From: UBA2988 sp965237965
Lineage (GTDB): Bacteria > Gemmatimonadota > Gemmatimonadetes > Longimicrobiales > Gaopeijiaceae
Direction of reading: 5' to 3'
DNA length: 64,000 nt
Assembly: GCA_965237965.1 (NCBI GenBank)
Contig: CBDEGT010000003.1
Coordinates: 372,001-436,000 of the forward strand
The stretch's first letter is position 1. Each line of letters begins with the position of its first letter. This document shows, piece after piece, positions 48,025 to 57,242 of this stretch. The notes beneath the pieces were generated by a model that had not been told where the DNA came from, made no database searches, and was given only the letters and a program-made list of their open reading frames with translations. A program made the position numbers and the translations under genes.

Positions 48025-48534
48025 TCAACGCCCCCGGCTCCGGGCGCTTCGGGCGGCGTCCAACGCCCAGTCGACCGCCGAGGCGGGGCTGTCGGCCAAA
48101 GGCAGAGCCATCCCCTGCACAGGCGGCTCGCCGATCAGGGTCACGGGCCGCCCGATCTTTCGGGCGAGCGCGATCTCCGAGAGCGTGCCCCACTCGCCAC
48201 CGACCGCCACCACCGCCTCGGCCGCTCGTACCACGAGGACGTTCCGCCCTTCCCCCATCCCCGTCGCGAGCGGGAGGTCGGTCCAGGCGTTTACCTCAGC
48301 CGCCTCCCCGCCGGGCAGCAGGCCGACGCTCGTACCGCCCCCGTCGCGGCAACCTCGTGCCGCCGCCGCCATCACCCCACCCAGGCCACCGGTGATCACG
48401 ACCGCGCCGGCCTCGCCCAGGGCGCGGCCCACTTCGTACGCTTTCTCCTCGAGATCGGAGCCGGCCGCGCTGGCGCCGATCACGGCGACCCGGTACGGCC
48501 GCTTCCCTGGTTCCCCCGCGCGAGCGTCGCTCAC
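48025..48534 (-). CDS. LOG-family / TIGR00725-like nucleotide-binding protein
   Basis: 169 residues. Rossmann-like start RVAVIGASAAGSDLEEKAYEVG, then VVITGGLGGVMAAAARGCRDGGGTSVGLLPG and VGGEWGTLSEIALARKIGRPV, the GG.GT..E motif of the LOG/lysine-decarboxylase-like family. True LOG enzymes have PGGxGTxxE; here GGEWGTLSE. GTG at 48534 overlaps the glpK stop (GTGA). The 155-base gap to ccmE holds a small CCCTGAA/TTCAGGG hairpin. Confidence 0.8.
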   Translation of the reverse strand: MSDARAGEPGKRPYRVAVIGASAAGSDLEEKAYEVGRALGEAGAVVITGGLGGVMAAAARGCRDGGGTSVGLLPGGEAAEVNAWTDLPLATGMGEGRNVLVVRAAEAVVAVGGEWGTLSEIALARKIGRPVTLIGEPPVQGMALPLADSPASAVDWALDAARSARSRGR

Positions 48535-50033
48535 GGCGTAGCCCCGGCCCAGCTCCTCACTGCGCGCACCGCTCGTGCCCAACCTGCCAGAAGCCTCTCC
48601 CGCTCGGCCGCTTCCATCCGGGGCGGGAACACCGTGGGCGCACTCCCGGCGGCCAGGAAGTCGGAAGCGCTTCGCCAAACACCGGCGGAGAGCCCGGCCA
48701 GCCCCGCGGCTCCGAGAGCCGTGGTTTCGACCAGCGCCGGCCTCCGGACCGGGAGACCGAGCACTCCCGCCTGGAACTCCATCAAGAAGTCGTTCAGAGA
48801 GGCGCCGCCGTCGACTCGCAGCTCGGTCGCGGCCACCCCGGAGTCGGCTTCCTGCGCGTGCAGCACGTCGACCGTCGCGAATGCCATCGCCTCGAGAGCT
48901 GCTCGCACCAGGTGCTCGCGCCGCGTTCCCCGCGTCAGGCCGAATACGCTACCCCGCGCTTCAGGCTCCCAGTGAGGCGCCCCCAGCCCGACGAACGCGG
49001 GCACGAAGTAGACTCCGTCGTTGTCCGGCACGCTGCGGGCCATGGCCTCGGACTCGGCGGCATCGTCGATCACGCGGAGCCCGTCCCGCAGCCACTGCAT
49101 CGCGGCCCCTGCGATGAAGATCGAGCCCTCGAGCGCGAACGCGCCGCCCCCCGTTTCGTCGCATGCCGCGGTCGTGAGCAGGCCGTGCGTGCTGGTCACC
49201 GGCTCGTCGCCCGTATGCAGCAGCAGGAAGGCACCCGTTCCGTACGTGTTCTTGGCGAGGCCCGAGCGCCAACATCCCTGTCCGAAGAGCGCGGCCTGCT
49301 GGTCTCCGGCCACGCCGCTCACGGGGACCTCGATGCCGAGAGCGTCGCCGACGGCGACACCGAAGTCCCCCGAACTCCTGCGCACCTCAGGGAGTAGCGG
49401 GCGCGGCACCTCGAGCAGGTCGAGCAACTCCGGGACCCAGTCCCCTTCGCGCAGCCCGTAGAGCAGGGTACGCGAGGCGTTGGTGGGATCCGTGGCGTGC
49501 ACCGCCCCTCCCGTGAGCCGTGCGATCAGCCAGCAGTCGATGGTGCCGGCCGCGAGCTCGCCAGCCTCGGCGCGCCTACGGAGCTCGGGGCGTTCCCTCA
49601 GCAGCCACATGAGCTTGGTGCCGGAGAAGTAGGGATCGAGCACGAGGCCGGTGCGTGCGCGCACGTCGGGCCCGTGGCCGCCCTCATCGAGCTCCCGACA
49701 GATCGAGGTCGTTCGGCGATCCTGCCACACGATCGCCCGATGCACGGGGGCAAGCGTCGCCCGGTCCCACACGACCACCGTCTCGCGCTGATTGGTGATG
49801 CCGATCGCACGCACGTCCGCACCAGCGGGACGGGCGCGTGCGAGCGCGTCACGCGCGACCCGAGCGGTCACCTCCCAGATCTCGAGCGCGTCGTGCTCGA
49901 CCCAGCCGGGACGGGGGAAGTGCTGCGTAAACTCGGAGTAGGCTCGCCCCAGCACGCGACCGTCCTCGGCGATGACGAGGCTGGTGGAACCGGTAGTACC
50001 CTGGTCGAGGGCCAGGACGGCGGAGGCGCTCAT
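48531..50033 (-). CDS. glpK: Glycerol kinase
   Basis: 500 residues, FGGY family. ALDQGTTGSTSLVIAEDG, FPRPGWVEHDALEIW, ITNQRETVVVWD, VWQDRRT, GTIDCWLIARLTGG, GVAGDQQAALFGQGCW, NTYGTGAFLLLHTG, and VDGGASLNDFLMEFQA. Phosphorylates glycerol to glycerol 3-phosphate. No glpF or glpD nearby. ATG at 50033 chosen; the longer frame upstream covers a spacer with no similarity. Confidence 0.95.
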   Translation of the reverse strand: MSASAVLALDQGTTGSTSLVIAEDGRVLGRAYSEFTQHFPRPGWVEHDALEIWEVTARVARDALARARPAGADVRAIGITNQRETVVVWDRATLAPVHRAIVWQDRRTTSICRELDEGGHGPDVRARTGLVLDPYFSGTKLMWLLRERPELRRRAEAGELAAGTIDCWLIARLTGGAVHATDPTNASRTLLYGLREGDWVPELLDLLEVPRPLLPEVRRSSGDFGVAVGDALGIEVPVSGVAGDQQAALFGQGCWRSGLAKNTYGTGAFLLLHTGDEPVTSTHGLLTTAACDETGGGAFALEGSIFIAGAAMQWLRDGLRVIDDAAESEAMARSVPDNDGVYFVPAFVGLGAPHWEPEARGSVFGLTRGTRREHLVRAALEAMAFATVDVLHAQEADSGVAATELRVDGGASLNDFLMEFQAGVLGLPVRRPALVETTALGAAGLAGLSAGVWRSASDFLAAGSAPTVFPPRMEAAERERLLAGWARAVRAVRSWAGATP

Positions 50034-50144
50034 GCTAGGAAGCTGCTGTGAGGAAGCAGACGCGCAACTTGGAGGTAAGACTCGTGCCGAAAACCGGGGC
50101 CGCTCAACTTCGTCGGAGACCAGGAGGGCGAGCACGGCGAGTGA

Positions 50145-50164
50145 GGCGTACTTGGAAGTACGCC
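50145..50164. promoter_or_regulatory. 20-bp perfect palindrome in maf-glpK spacer
   Basis: GGCGTACTT-gg-AAGTACGCC, 9-bp arms, midway in the 173-base gap before glpK. It could be an operator or the tip of an RNA hairpin. No T-run follows. Confidence 0.4.
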
Positions 50165-50206
50165 GCAGCGAGACGCGCGCAAGCCCGACGCCGTATCAGG
50201 CGAATT

Positions 50207-50815
50207 TCAGCGGCCCGCAAGGCGTTCCAAGCTGCCGAAGTCATATCCAAATCCCGCCGTCTCCAGCAGGCCTAAGAAAACCGGGACAGGGAAGCCCACG
50301 ACGGTGAAGTAGTCACCCTCGATACCCTCGACCAGCGCCGCGCCGAGGCCCTGGATGCCATACGAGCCAGCCTTGTCCAGCGGCTCTCCGGTGGCCACGT
50401 AGCGCCGAGCCACGCCTTCGTCGAAGGCGCGGAAGCGGACCCGCGTGCTCGAGACGGCCGTCAGCACGCGTCCGGCCGGCTCGGCCAGTGCGAGGCCCGT
50501 GAAAACCACATGCTCTCGGCCGGCGAGCCGCATCAGAGTAGCGACCGCATCCTGTCGCCGCGTCGGCTTCCCCAGGAGCTGCCCATCCAACGCCACGACC
50601 GTATCGGACCCGACGACGAGCGCCTCGGGGCGCCACGCAGCGACCGCGCACGCCTTCGCGCGCGCCAGGCGCTCCACGTGGGCGGTCGCGTCCTCGTCGG
50701 GCAACAGGGACTCGTCCACTGCGGCGGGCACCACCTCGTGATCGAGCCCCAGCATCCGGAGAACAGCGGTCCGCCGGGGCGACGCAGATGCGAGCACGAG
50801 CGGCGGCGGCGACAA
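50207..50815 (-). CDS. maf: Maf-type nucleotide pyrophosphatase
   Basis: 202 residues. LVLASASPRRTAVLRMLG, VGSDTVVALDGQLLGKP, GREHVVFTGLAL and DKAGSYGIQGLGAALVEGIEGDYFTVVGFP are the Maf signatures. Hydrolyses modified or canonical nucleoside triphosphates. The start abuts the dtd stop. Confidence 0.95.
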   Translation of the reverse strand: MSPPPLVLASASPRRTAVLRMLGLDHEVVPAAVDESLLPDEDATAHVERLARAKACAVAAWRPEALVVGSDTVVALDGQLLGKPTRRQDAVATLMRLAGREHVVFTGLALAEPAGRVLTAVSSTRVRFRAFDEGVARRYVATGEPLDKAGSYGIQGLGAALVEGIEGDYFTVVGFPVPVFLGLLETAGFGYDFGSLERLAGR

Positions 50816-51256
50816 CTACCTCTCCAGGATCAGCGTCACTGGCCCATCGTTTACGAGCTCAACCTCCATCATTGCGCCGAACTCGCCGGTGGCTACCCGA
50901 CCCACAGCCCCATCGCGAAGTAGCGCCACGAAGCGCTCGTAGAGGGGAACCGCACAATCGGGAGGCGCAGCCTCTACAAAGCTCGGACGCCGACCCTTGC
51001 GCGTGTCGCCGTACAGCGTGAACTGGCTCACCACGAGCACACCGCCGTCGATATCGTCGAGCGAGCGGTTCATCTTCCCGGCATCGTCCGGGAAGATCCG
51101 GAGGCCAAGCACCTTGTCGGCCATCCAGGTGACCGTGTCCTCCGCGTCGGTTCCTGTGAAGCCCACGAGGAGAAGGAGCCCGCGACCGATCTCCCCGGTT
51201 GCGCGGCCTTGGGTGGTGACCCGTGCGCGATTAACCCTCTGCAGGACGACTCTCAT
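50816..51256 (-). CDS. dtd: D-aminoacyl-tRNA deacylase
   Basis: 146 residues. RVVLQRVNRARVT, LLLLVGFTGTDAEDT, and the active-site SQFTLYGDTRKGRRPSF with the C-terminal cis-Pro motif NDGPVT. Removes D-amino acids from tRNA. Normal length. Confidence 0.96.
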   Translation of the reverse strand: MRVVLQRVNRARVTTQGRATGEIGRGLLLLVGFTGTDAEDTVTWMADKVLGLRIFPDDAGKMNRSLDDIDGGVLVVSQFTLYGDTRKGRRPSFVEAAPPDCAVPLYERFVALLRDGAVGRVATGEFGAMMEVELVNDGPVTLILER

Positions 51257-51295
51257 GGGGAAGTAGCGGCGGGCTCATGGCCGCCGCCGCTCGCG

Positions 51296-53134
51296 TCATT
51301 CGACCGTGACGCTCTTGGCGAGGTTCCGAGGCTGATCCACGTCGCACCCGCGCTGCACCGCGATATGGTATGCGAGCATCTGAAGCGGGATGGTGGTCAG
51401 CACCGGCTGGAGCCAGGGAAGGGTCTGCGGAACCTTGATGAGGTGGTCGAGCTTGCCGATCAGCTCGGCCCCCGAGCTGCTCACAACGCCGATGATGCGG
51501 CCGTCGCGTGCCTTCACCTCCTCGACGTTGGATACCACCTTGCCGTAGACCGGATCGTTGGGGGCCAGCACCACCACCGGCATGTCTTGGTCGATCAGGG
51601 CGATCGGACCGTGTTTCATCTCTGCCGCGGGATACCCCTCGGCGTGGATGTAGCTTACTTCCTTCAGCTTGAGCGCCCCCTCGAGCGCGACCGGGAACTG
51701 ATAGCCCCGCCCCAGATAGAGAAAGTTGCGCGCATCCTTGTACTCATGCGCCAGTTCGCGGAAGACGTCGTTCAGCTCGAGGATCTGCTCGACCTGATCA
51801 GGCAGCTTGCTGAGCGCCTGCACCATCTCACGACCGTCCGTGACCGACAAGTGCCGTCTGCGGGCCAGATACAGGGCGAACAGGGCAAGCGCCACGATCT
51901 GGCTGGTGAACGCCTTCGTGGAGGCGACGCCGATCTCGGGCCCGGCGTGCAGGTAAACGCCGAAGTCGGTCTCGCGCGGGATCGAAGAGCCCACCGCGTT
52001 GACGATTCCCATCGTGGCTACGCCGTGCTGCTTCAGCTCGCGCAAGGCCGCGAGGGTGTCCGCGGTCTCACCCGACTGACTGATCGCCAGAAGCAGCGTC
52101 CCATCCTCGATCACCGGATTCCGGTAGCGCAGCTCTGAGGCGTACTCCACCTCGACCGGTATGCGCGCCAATTCCTCCAACATGTATTCGCCGATCAGAC
52201 CGGCGTGCCAACTGGTGCCACAGGCGGTGATCAGAATACGGCGGACCTTGAGCAGGTCCTCGTCCTTGACCGTGATTCCGCCCAGCCGGGCGTTGCCTTC
52301 CTCCTCGAGTAGCCGCCCGCGCATCACGTCGCGCAGGCTGCTGGGCTGCTCGAAAATCTCCTTCAACATGAAGTGTTCGAAGCCGCCCTTCTCGATCGCG
52401 TCGAGGTCCCACGTGATCTCGTGCACCGCGCGGGACACCGCGCCTCGCTCGAGGTGATACGTGTGGTAGCCCTCGCGATCGAGCACGGCATAGTCGCCAT
52501 CGTCCAGGTAGACGACGTCCCGCGTTTGGGCGATGACTGCGGCCACGTCCGAGGCGACGATGTAGGAGCCGTCTTTGCAGATCCCCAGCAGAAGGGGACT
52601 GCCGTAGCGCGCCACGACGATCTTGTCCGGATCCCGGGACGAGACGACCGCAATCCCGTACGCACCCTCGACCTGCTGGAGCGCGGCCGCGACCGCGTCT
52701 TCGAGCTTCTCGGCCCCGCTGCGGAACGCGTGGTCGATCAGATGTACGACGACTTCGGTGTCGGTCTCGGAGGTGAACTGATAGCCCAAATCGCCGAGCA
52801 TGCGACGAATCACCGCTGCGTTCTCGATGATCCCGTTGTGCACGAGCGCGATGTCCTGGTCCCCGCTCAGATGCGGGTGCGCGTTCACCTGGTTGGGCTC
52901 CCCGTGCGTGGCCCAGCGGGTGTGGCCGATCCCGCACGAGCCGCCGGTATGGTCGCGCTCCAGAGCGTCGACCAGCCCCGCGATCTTGCCCGCACGCTTG
53001 ACCGTCTTGAGGCCCGCGCCGTTCTGGACCGAAACCCCGGCGGAATCGTAGCCGCGATACTCGAGTCGTCGGAGCCCCTCCAGAAGGATCGGCACGGCCT
53101 CCTTGGGGCCCACGTACCCTACGATTCCACACAT
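51296..53134 (-). CDS. glmS: Glucosamine-6-phosphate synthase (isomerizing)
   Basis: 612 residues. N-terminal glutaminase with Cys1 exposed after Met removal (CGIVGYVG), LEYRGYDSAGV, GIGHTRWATHG and HNGIIEN; two SIS domains (ITACGTSWHAGL, ISQSGETADTL) and C-terminal PRNLAKSVTVE. Makes glucosamine 6-phosphate, the first step to UDP-GlcNAc; glmM follows upstream on the same strand. Confidence 0.97.
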   Translation of the reverse strand: MCGIVGYVGPKEAVPILLEGLRRLEYRGYDSAGVSVQNGAGLKTVKRAGKIAGLVDALERDHTGGSCGIGHTRWATHGEPNQVNAHPHLSGDQDIALVHNGIIENAAVIRRMLGDLGYQFTSETDTEVVVHLIDHAFRSGAEKLEDAVAAALQQVEGAYGIAVVSSRDPDKIVVARYGSPLLLGICKDGSYIVASDVAAVIAQTRDVVYLDDGDYAVLDREGYHTYHLERGAVSRAVHEITWDLDAIEKGGFEHFMLKEIFEQPSSLRDVMRGRLLEEEGNARLGGITVKDEDLLKVRRILITACGTSWHAGLIGEYMLEELARIPVEVEYASELRYRNPVIEDGTLLLAISQSGETADTLAALRELKQHGVATMGIVNAVGSSIPRETDFGVYLHAGPEIGVASTKAFTSQIVALALFALYLARRRHLSVTDGREMVQALSKLPDQVEQILELNDVFRELAHEYKDARNFLYLGRGYQFPVALEGALKLKEVSYIHAEGYPAAEMKHGPIALIDQDMPVVVLAPNDPVYGKVVSNVEEVKARDGRIIGVVSSSGAELIGKLDHLIKVPQTLPWLQPVLTTIPLQMLAYHIAVQRGCDVDQPRNLAKSVTVE

Positions 53135-53188
53135 GCGCGCCCAACGCCTCCATTCGATCCAACCGCGGAAACCACTCCCTACTACTCT

Positions 53189-54574
53189 CTAAGCTAACCC
53201 CCGGAGGCAGTCTGCGGCTGCCCGGACGAGCGCCCGCGCGGCTTCCGCCTCGGGGGCCTCGGCGATCAATCGGACCACCGGCTCCGTGCCCGAAGGGCGA
53301 ACGTGCAGCCAGGCCCGCTTGCGCGGCCACTCCAAGCGGATCCCGTCACTGCTATCGGACTCGTCTGCCCCGAGCGTCTCCGCGAGCGCCTGGTAGGCGT
53401 CACCGAGCGCTGCCCGCGGAAACGTGACCTTCTCCTTCACGATGACGTACGAGGGCCAACGGGCAACCGCGTCGGACATGGGAATCGCCTCGTCCAGCAG
53501 GTGCTGGAGCACCAGCGCAGCGGCCGCCGGCGCATCCCGGGTGTGCTGGAGCCGGGGATGGATCACGCCCCCGTTCCCCTCCCCGCCGATCACCGCCATC
53601 GTGGACTGCATGCGCCGGGCGACGTTGACCTCCCCAACGGGCGCGCGGGTGACGGCACACCCGTAGGCGGCCCCGACGTCCTCGATCACTCGACTCGTGG
53701 AGAGGTTGGTCACGACCGGGCCTGGCGTGCGCCGAAGCACCACCGTGGCCACGAGGGCGAGCGTGAGATCCTCGCCCACCGGTCGGCCGAGCTCGTCGAC
53801 GAGGGACAGCCGATCCACGTCGGGGTCCACCGCGAACCCGAGCTCGGCCCCCGATTCCCGGACCAGCTCGGCCAGCGCACCCAGATTCGCCGCCGTGGGC
53901 TCGGGGTCACGCGGGAAGTGGCCGTCCGCGCGGATCCCGATGGCGCTCACCCGGCACCCGAGGCGCTCCAGCAGCTCGGGCATGACCAGGCCGCCCGCAC
54001 CGTGCACGCAGTCGAGGGCGACGTGGAATGCGCGCCTACGCAGCCCACTGGGGTCCAGCTCGGGCAGGCCGAGGATCGCTTCGAGGTGCCGAGGCCACGC
54101 CGCGGAGTCCTCGGTAACTTCCCCCAGCTCTTTCCATCCGGCGCGCGGCGGGTCCTGCTCGCGGAGGTACTTCTGGAAACGGGCGGAAAGCTCGGCATCG
54201 AGAAAGATCCCTCCCCCGGTCACCAGCTTCAGCGCGTTCCACTCCGCTGGATTGTGGGACGCCGTGACTCCGATGCCCCCGGACGCACCGTGGTGGCGAG
54301 TCGCCAAAAGGAGGGTCGGAGTGGGAACCACCCCCACGTCCACCACGCGCACCCCGACCGACTGGAGACCTGCGACTGCCGCGCGGACGAACATGGGTCC
54401 GGACGTGCGGGAGTCCCTCCCCACGCAGACCGTGTCCCCCCTTCCTTCCATCCGCAGGAACGACCCGAAAGCGGCGGCCACGGCCGCCACGAGCTCGGGC
54501 GTGAGTGGGTCTCCGACGCGTCCGCGAAAGCCGGAGACCGAAACCATCAGGTCGGGAGGAAGCTGAACGGCCAA
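53189..54574 (-). CDS. glmM: Phosphoglucosamine mutase
   Basis: About 461 residues, alpha-D-phosphohexomutase family. VSVSGFRGRVGDPLTPE, active-site VTASHNPAEWNALKL, metal loop AVDPDVDRLSLVD, GEGNGGVIHPRLQ, and phosphate loop RPSGTEPVVRLIAEA. Acts directly after GlmS in UDP-GlcNAc synthesis. The TTG at 54574 (AGGA six bases upstream) is preferred; a GTG at 54595 sits right behind a terminator-like hairpin and an ATG lies at 54547. Confidence 0.88.
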   Translation of the reverse strand: MAVQLPPDLMVSVSGFRGRVGDPLTPELVAAVAAAFGSFLRMEGRGDTVCVGRDSRTSGPMFVRAAVAGLQSVGVRVVDVGVVPTPTLLLATRHHGASGGIGVTASHNPAEWNALKLVTGGGIFLDAELSARFQKYLREQDPPRAGWKELGEVTEDSAAWPRHLEAILGLPELDPSGLRRRAFHVALDCVHGAGGLVMPELLERLGCRVSAIGIRADGHFPRDPEPTAANLGALAELVRESGAELGFAVDPDVDRLSLVDELGRPVGEDLTLALVATVVLRRTPGPVVTNLSTSRVIEDVGAAYGCAVTRAPVGEVNVARRMQSTMAVIGGEGNGGVIHPRLQHTRDAPAAAALVLQHLLDEAIPMSDAVARWPSYVIVKEKVTFPRAALGDAYQALAETLGADESDSSDGIRLEWPRKRAWLHVRPSGTEPVVRLIAEAPEAEAARALVRAAADCLRGLA

Positions 54575-54601
54575 CGTACATCCTGCGAAAGACACGAAAA
54601 A

Positions 54602-54627
54602 CGGCCGCCCCGGAAACCGGGTGGCCG
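54602..54627 (-). terminator. Terminator-like hairpin just upstream of glmM
   Basis: On the minus strand a hairpin (CGGCC outer and CCCGG inner pairs, AAA/TTT loop) is followed at once by TTTTT (54601-54597). No minus-strand gene lies upstream, so it would act as leader terminator or attenuator of glmM, or as a barrier between divergent transcripts. The rest of the 54628-54770 gap shows nothing recognisable. Confidence 0.5.
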
Positions 54628-54770
54628 AGTCGGAAGCTAGGCGCCCGGGGTCGGCACGGTCAATCGAGGCTCAAGGCGTGGCGCACACGCGTAGCACCGT
54701 CCGATATTCGCGACCCGCGGGCGGCCCGCTCGGAGGACGGCCCCCGCACATCCCCAGCTGCGGAGCAACC

Positions 54771-55931
54771 ATGGCGGACGAGCGGAGCTGGCGCTTCGGC
54801 ACCCTCGCGATCCACGCCGGGCAGGCGCCCGAGCCCACGACCGGGGCCATCATGCCACCCATTTTCCAGACCTCCACGTACGCGCAGCCGGCGGTAGCCG
54901 AACCAAAGCTCGGCTACGACTACGCTCGCGTTGCGAACCCGACCCGTGAAGCCCTCGAGCGCGCGGTCGCCGGGCTGGAGGGGGGACGTCGTGGGATCGC
55001 CTTCGCCTCGGGGCTGGCGGCGATCGAAGCGGTGATCAAGCGGCTGGCGGCCAGCGACCACGTGGTGAGCGAGGAGAACACGTACGGCGGCACCACGCGC
55101 ATGTTCACGCGCGTGTTCGCCAAGCTCGGAATCGAGTTCACGTTCGTCGACACGAGCGACGTCGATGCCGTGAATGCGGCGGTGCGACCCAACACGAAGC
55201 TGCTGCACGTCGAAACCCCTACCAACCCCATGATGAAGCTCTGTGACGTGCGTCTCATGGCCGACATCGCCCACGATCGGGGCGCACTCCTCATGGTGGA
55301 CAACACCTTCGCATCGCCGTTCAACCAGCGCCCGCTCGAGCTCGGGGCCGACGTGGCGATGCATTCGACGACCAAGTACCTGAACGGCCACTCCGACATC
55401 ATCGGCGGTATGCTGGTCACGAACGATGACGCGCTTGCCGAGGAGATCCACTTCGTGCGCACGTCCTCCGGCGCGGTTCCCGGCCCGATGGACGCCTGGC
55501 TCTGCCTGCGCGGTGCCAAAACGCTGCACGTGCGCATGGAGCGCCACAACGCGAACGGACTCGCGGTCGCGCGGTTCCTCGAGGGACATGCGGGCATCGA
55601 CCGCGTGCTGTACCCGGGGCTGCCCTCACACCCGCAACACGCGCTCGCCCACCGTCAGATGCGAGGCTTCAGCGGGATGGTGTCGGTGGACCTGGGCGAT
55701 CGAACGCGCGCCAAAGCGTTCGCCGAAGCGCTGCAGATCTTCCAGTTGGCGGAGAGTCTGGGTGGAGTGGAGTCGCTGGTCAGTGTCCCTGCCGTGATGA
55801 CCCACGCGTCGGTACCCGAGGACCGCAGGAGGGCAATGGGACTGACTCCGGGGATCGTACGCCTCTCGGTGGGAATCGAGGACGAGGCCGATCTGCTCGA
55901 GGACCTGGACCGTGCGCTCGCGCACACCTGA
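54771..55931 (+). CDS. Cystathionine gamma-synthase/lyase-family PLP enzyme
   Basis: 386 residues. FGTLAIHAGQAPEPTTGAIM, YDYARVANPTREALE, ASGLAAIEAVI, VETPTNPMMKLCD, DNTFASPFNQRPL, and the PLP lysine in MHSTTKYLNGHSD (Lys ~202). Whether it is a synthase (MetB) or lyase (MetC-like) cannot be told here. First plus-strand gene of this block. ATG at 54771 matches the usual family start. Confidence 0.92.
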   Translation: MADERSWRFGTLAIHAGQAPEPTTGAIMPPIFQTSTYAQPAVAEPKLGYDYARVANPTREALERAVAGLEGGRRGIAFASGLAAIEAVIKRLAASDHVVSEENTYGGTTRMFTRVFAKLGIEFTFVDTSDVDAVNAAVRPNTKLLHVETPTNPMMKLCDVRLMADIAHDRGALLMVDNTFASPFNQRPLELGADVAMHSTTKYLNGHSDIIGGMLVTNDDALAEEIHFVRTSSGAVPGPMDAWLCLRGAKTLHVRMERHNANGLAVARFLEGHAGIDRVLYPGLPSHPQHALAHRQMRGFSGMVSVDLGDRTRAKAFAEALQIFQLAESLGGVESLVSVPAVMTHASVPEDRRRAMGLTPGIVRLSVGIEDEADLLEDLDRALAHT

Positions 55932-56009
55932 TGCGTGCGGTGGGGCCAGACCAAACGAAACCGCGGCCCGGGGGTTACCGTAGGAGTATCCGTCCGATAG
56001 AGCGTTCGG

Positions 56010-56034
56010 GTTGCGCGCGCGTGGCGCGCGCAAC
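56010..56034 (+). other. Hairpin before the M48 gene
   Basis: GTTGCGCGCG-5-CGCGCGCAAC, 10-bp perfect stem, eight bases before the AGGAGG of the next gene. It could end the upstream transcript or mask the ribosome binding site; no T-run. Confidence 0.4.
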
Positions 56035-56052
56035 ACCTCGCAGGAGGCACCG

Positions 56053-57084
56053 ATGGGAGACGAGAGCACGTTCGGTAAGGCTGGAGCCAACGGAGAAGGA
56101 ACCCAGAACGCACACAGCCAAGACTCGGAGGCGCGACGGATCCTCGCCGGGATCGCGTCTCGGTCCTGGGAGCATCCCGCAGACCGGGCGGCGCTGACGG
56201 CGTTACGTCGGATTCCGGTGTTCGACGACGTGCTGCGGCGATTATTCGGACTTTTCGGCGAGAAGCCGATACGACTCGCGTTCCAAGCCAACGCGGTGCG
56301 CGTCTCGCCCAACCAGTTCCGGCGCGTGCACGAGCTCTACCAGGACGTCGCGCGCACACTCGACGCTCCCATGCAGTACGACGTGTTCATCTCGCAGACC
56401 CCGATGGTGAACGCAGGCGCCTACGGCATGGATCGGCCCTTCATCATCCTGAACTCGGGCACTGTCGCCTTGCTGGACGACGACGAGCTGAGCTTCGTCC
56501 TCGGGCACGAGCTGGGACACATCCTCTCCGATCACGTCCTCTACCGGACGATGACCGTCCTCCTGCTCCATCTCTCCACCATGGGATTCCCCGTGGTCGG
56601 GCTGGCGGCACGTGCCGTGTTGGTCGCCCTGCTCGAGTGGTACCGAAAGAGTGAGCTGTCGTCGGACCGGGCGGGACTCGCGGCAGTGCAGGATCCGGAG
56701 GTTGCGATGCACGCCATGCTCAAGATGGCGGGCGGGGGCAACCGCGAGGATACCAACCTCCAAGAGTTCATCCAACAGGCCGAGGACTACAGAACCGGGG
56801 GGGACGTCGCAGATCAGGTCTACAAGGTTCTCAACCTGATCGGCGCGACCCACCCGTTCTGGGTGCTGCGCGTCTCCGAACTACGCGGGTGGATCGAAAG
56901 CGGCGAGTACGACCGGATCCTGCGGGGCGAGTACCAGAGGCGCGGAGAGCCCGACCCCGCGTACGAGGAGGACTTGCGCGAGGCGGCCGAGGCGTACGCC
57001 AGGGGCGCGCGCGACCTCGTGGATACGATGGCCGGTGCGGTGCGCACCGTCGGCGAATCCATCATGGGCGGATTCAGACGGTAG
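56053..57084 (+). CDS. M48-family metalloprotease
   Basis: 343 residues. Zinc motif HELGH at about 152-156 with third ligand in KSELSSDRAGL, a hydrophobic pair of segments between them (VLLLHLSTMGFPVVGLAARAVLVALL), and LNSGTVALLDDDELSFVLGHE before the motif, as in HtpX/YfgC-type proteases. No signal peptide, so probably membrane-attached with a cytoplasmic active site. AGGAGG five bases before ATG 56053. Confidence 0.9.
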   Translation: MGDESTFGKAGANGEGTQNAHSQDSEARRILAGIASRSWEHPADRAALTALRRIPVFDDVLRRLFGLFGEKPIRLAFQANAVRVSPNQFRRVHELYQDVARTLDAPMQYDVFISQTPMVNAGAYGMDRPFIILNSGTVALLDDDELSFVLGHELGHILSDHVLYRTMTVLLLHLSTMGFPVVGLAARAVLVALLEWYRKSELSSDRAGLAAVQDPEVAMHAMLKMAGGGNREDTNLQEFIQQAEDYRTGGDVADQVYKVLNLIGATHPFWVLRVSELRGWIESGEYDRILRGEYQRRGEPDPAYEEDLREAAEAYARGARDLVDTMAGAVRTVGESIMGGFRR

Positions 57085-57128
57085 CCAGGGAGGCGGCTCG
57101 CCGGCGGTCGGCGGCCATCGTGTGCAGG

Positions 57129-57160
57129 CGGGGCCAGCGCTTCGATAGGCGCTGGCCCCG
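57129..57160 (+). terminator. Intrinsic terminator after the M48 gene
   Basis: Perfect 12-bp stem CGGGGCCAGCGC/GCGCTGGCCCCG with an 8-base loop, followed by TTGCGTTT. Confidence 0.75.
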
Positions 57161-57242
57161 TTGCGTTTCCGGAGGGTGGGGGTAGCCTTCCACACCCCTG
57201 ACGAGCTACACAAACCTGGCTTACCCTGCACCGAGGAAACGA

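Noticed and set aside
52068..53330. 420-codon minus-strand frame in a second frame of glmS
   Set aside because: Out of frame with the recognised GlmS sequence and arginine-rich, a typical shadow.
54628..54770. Riboswitch before the transsulfuration gene
   Set aside because: Position suggested a SAM-type switch, but I could not find its conserved core or a matching terminator on the plus strand.
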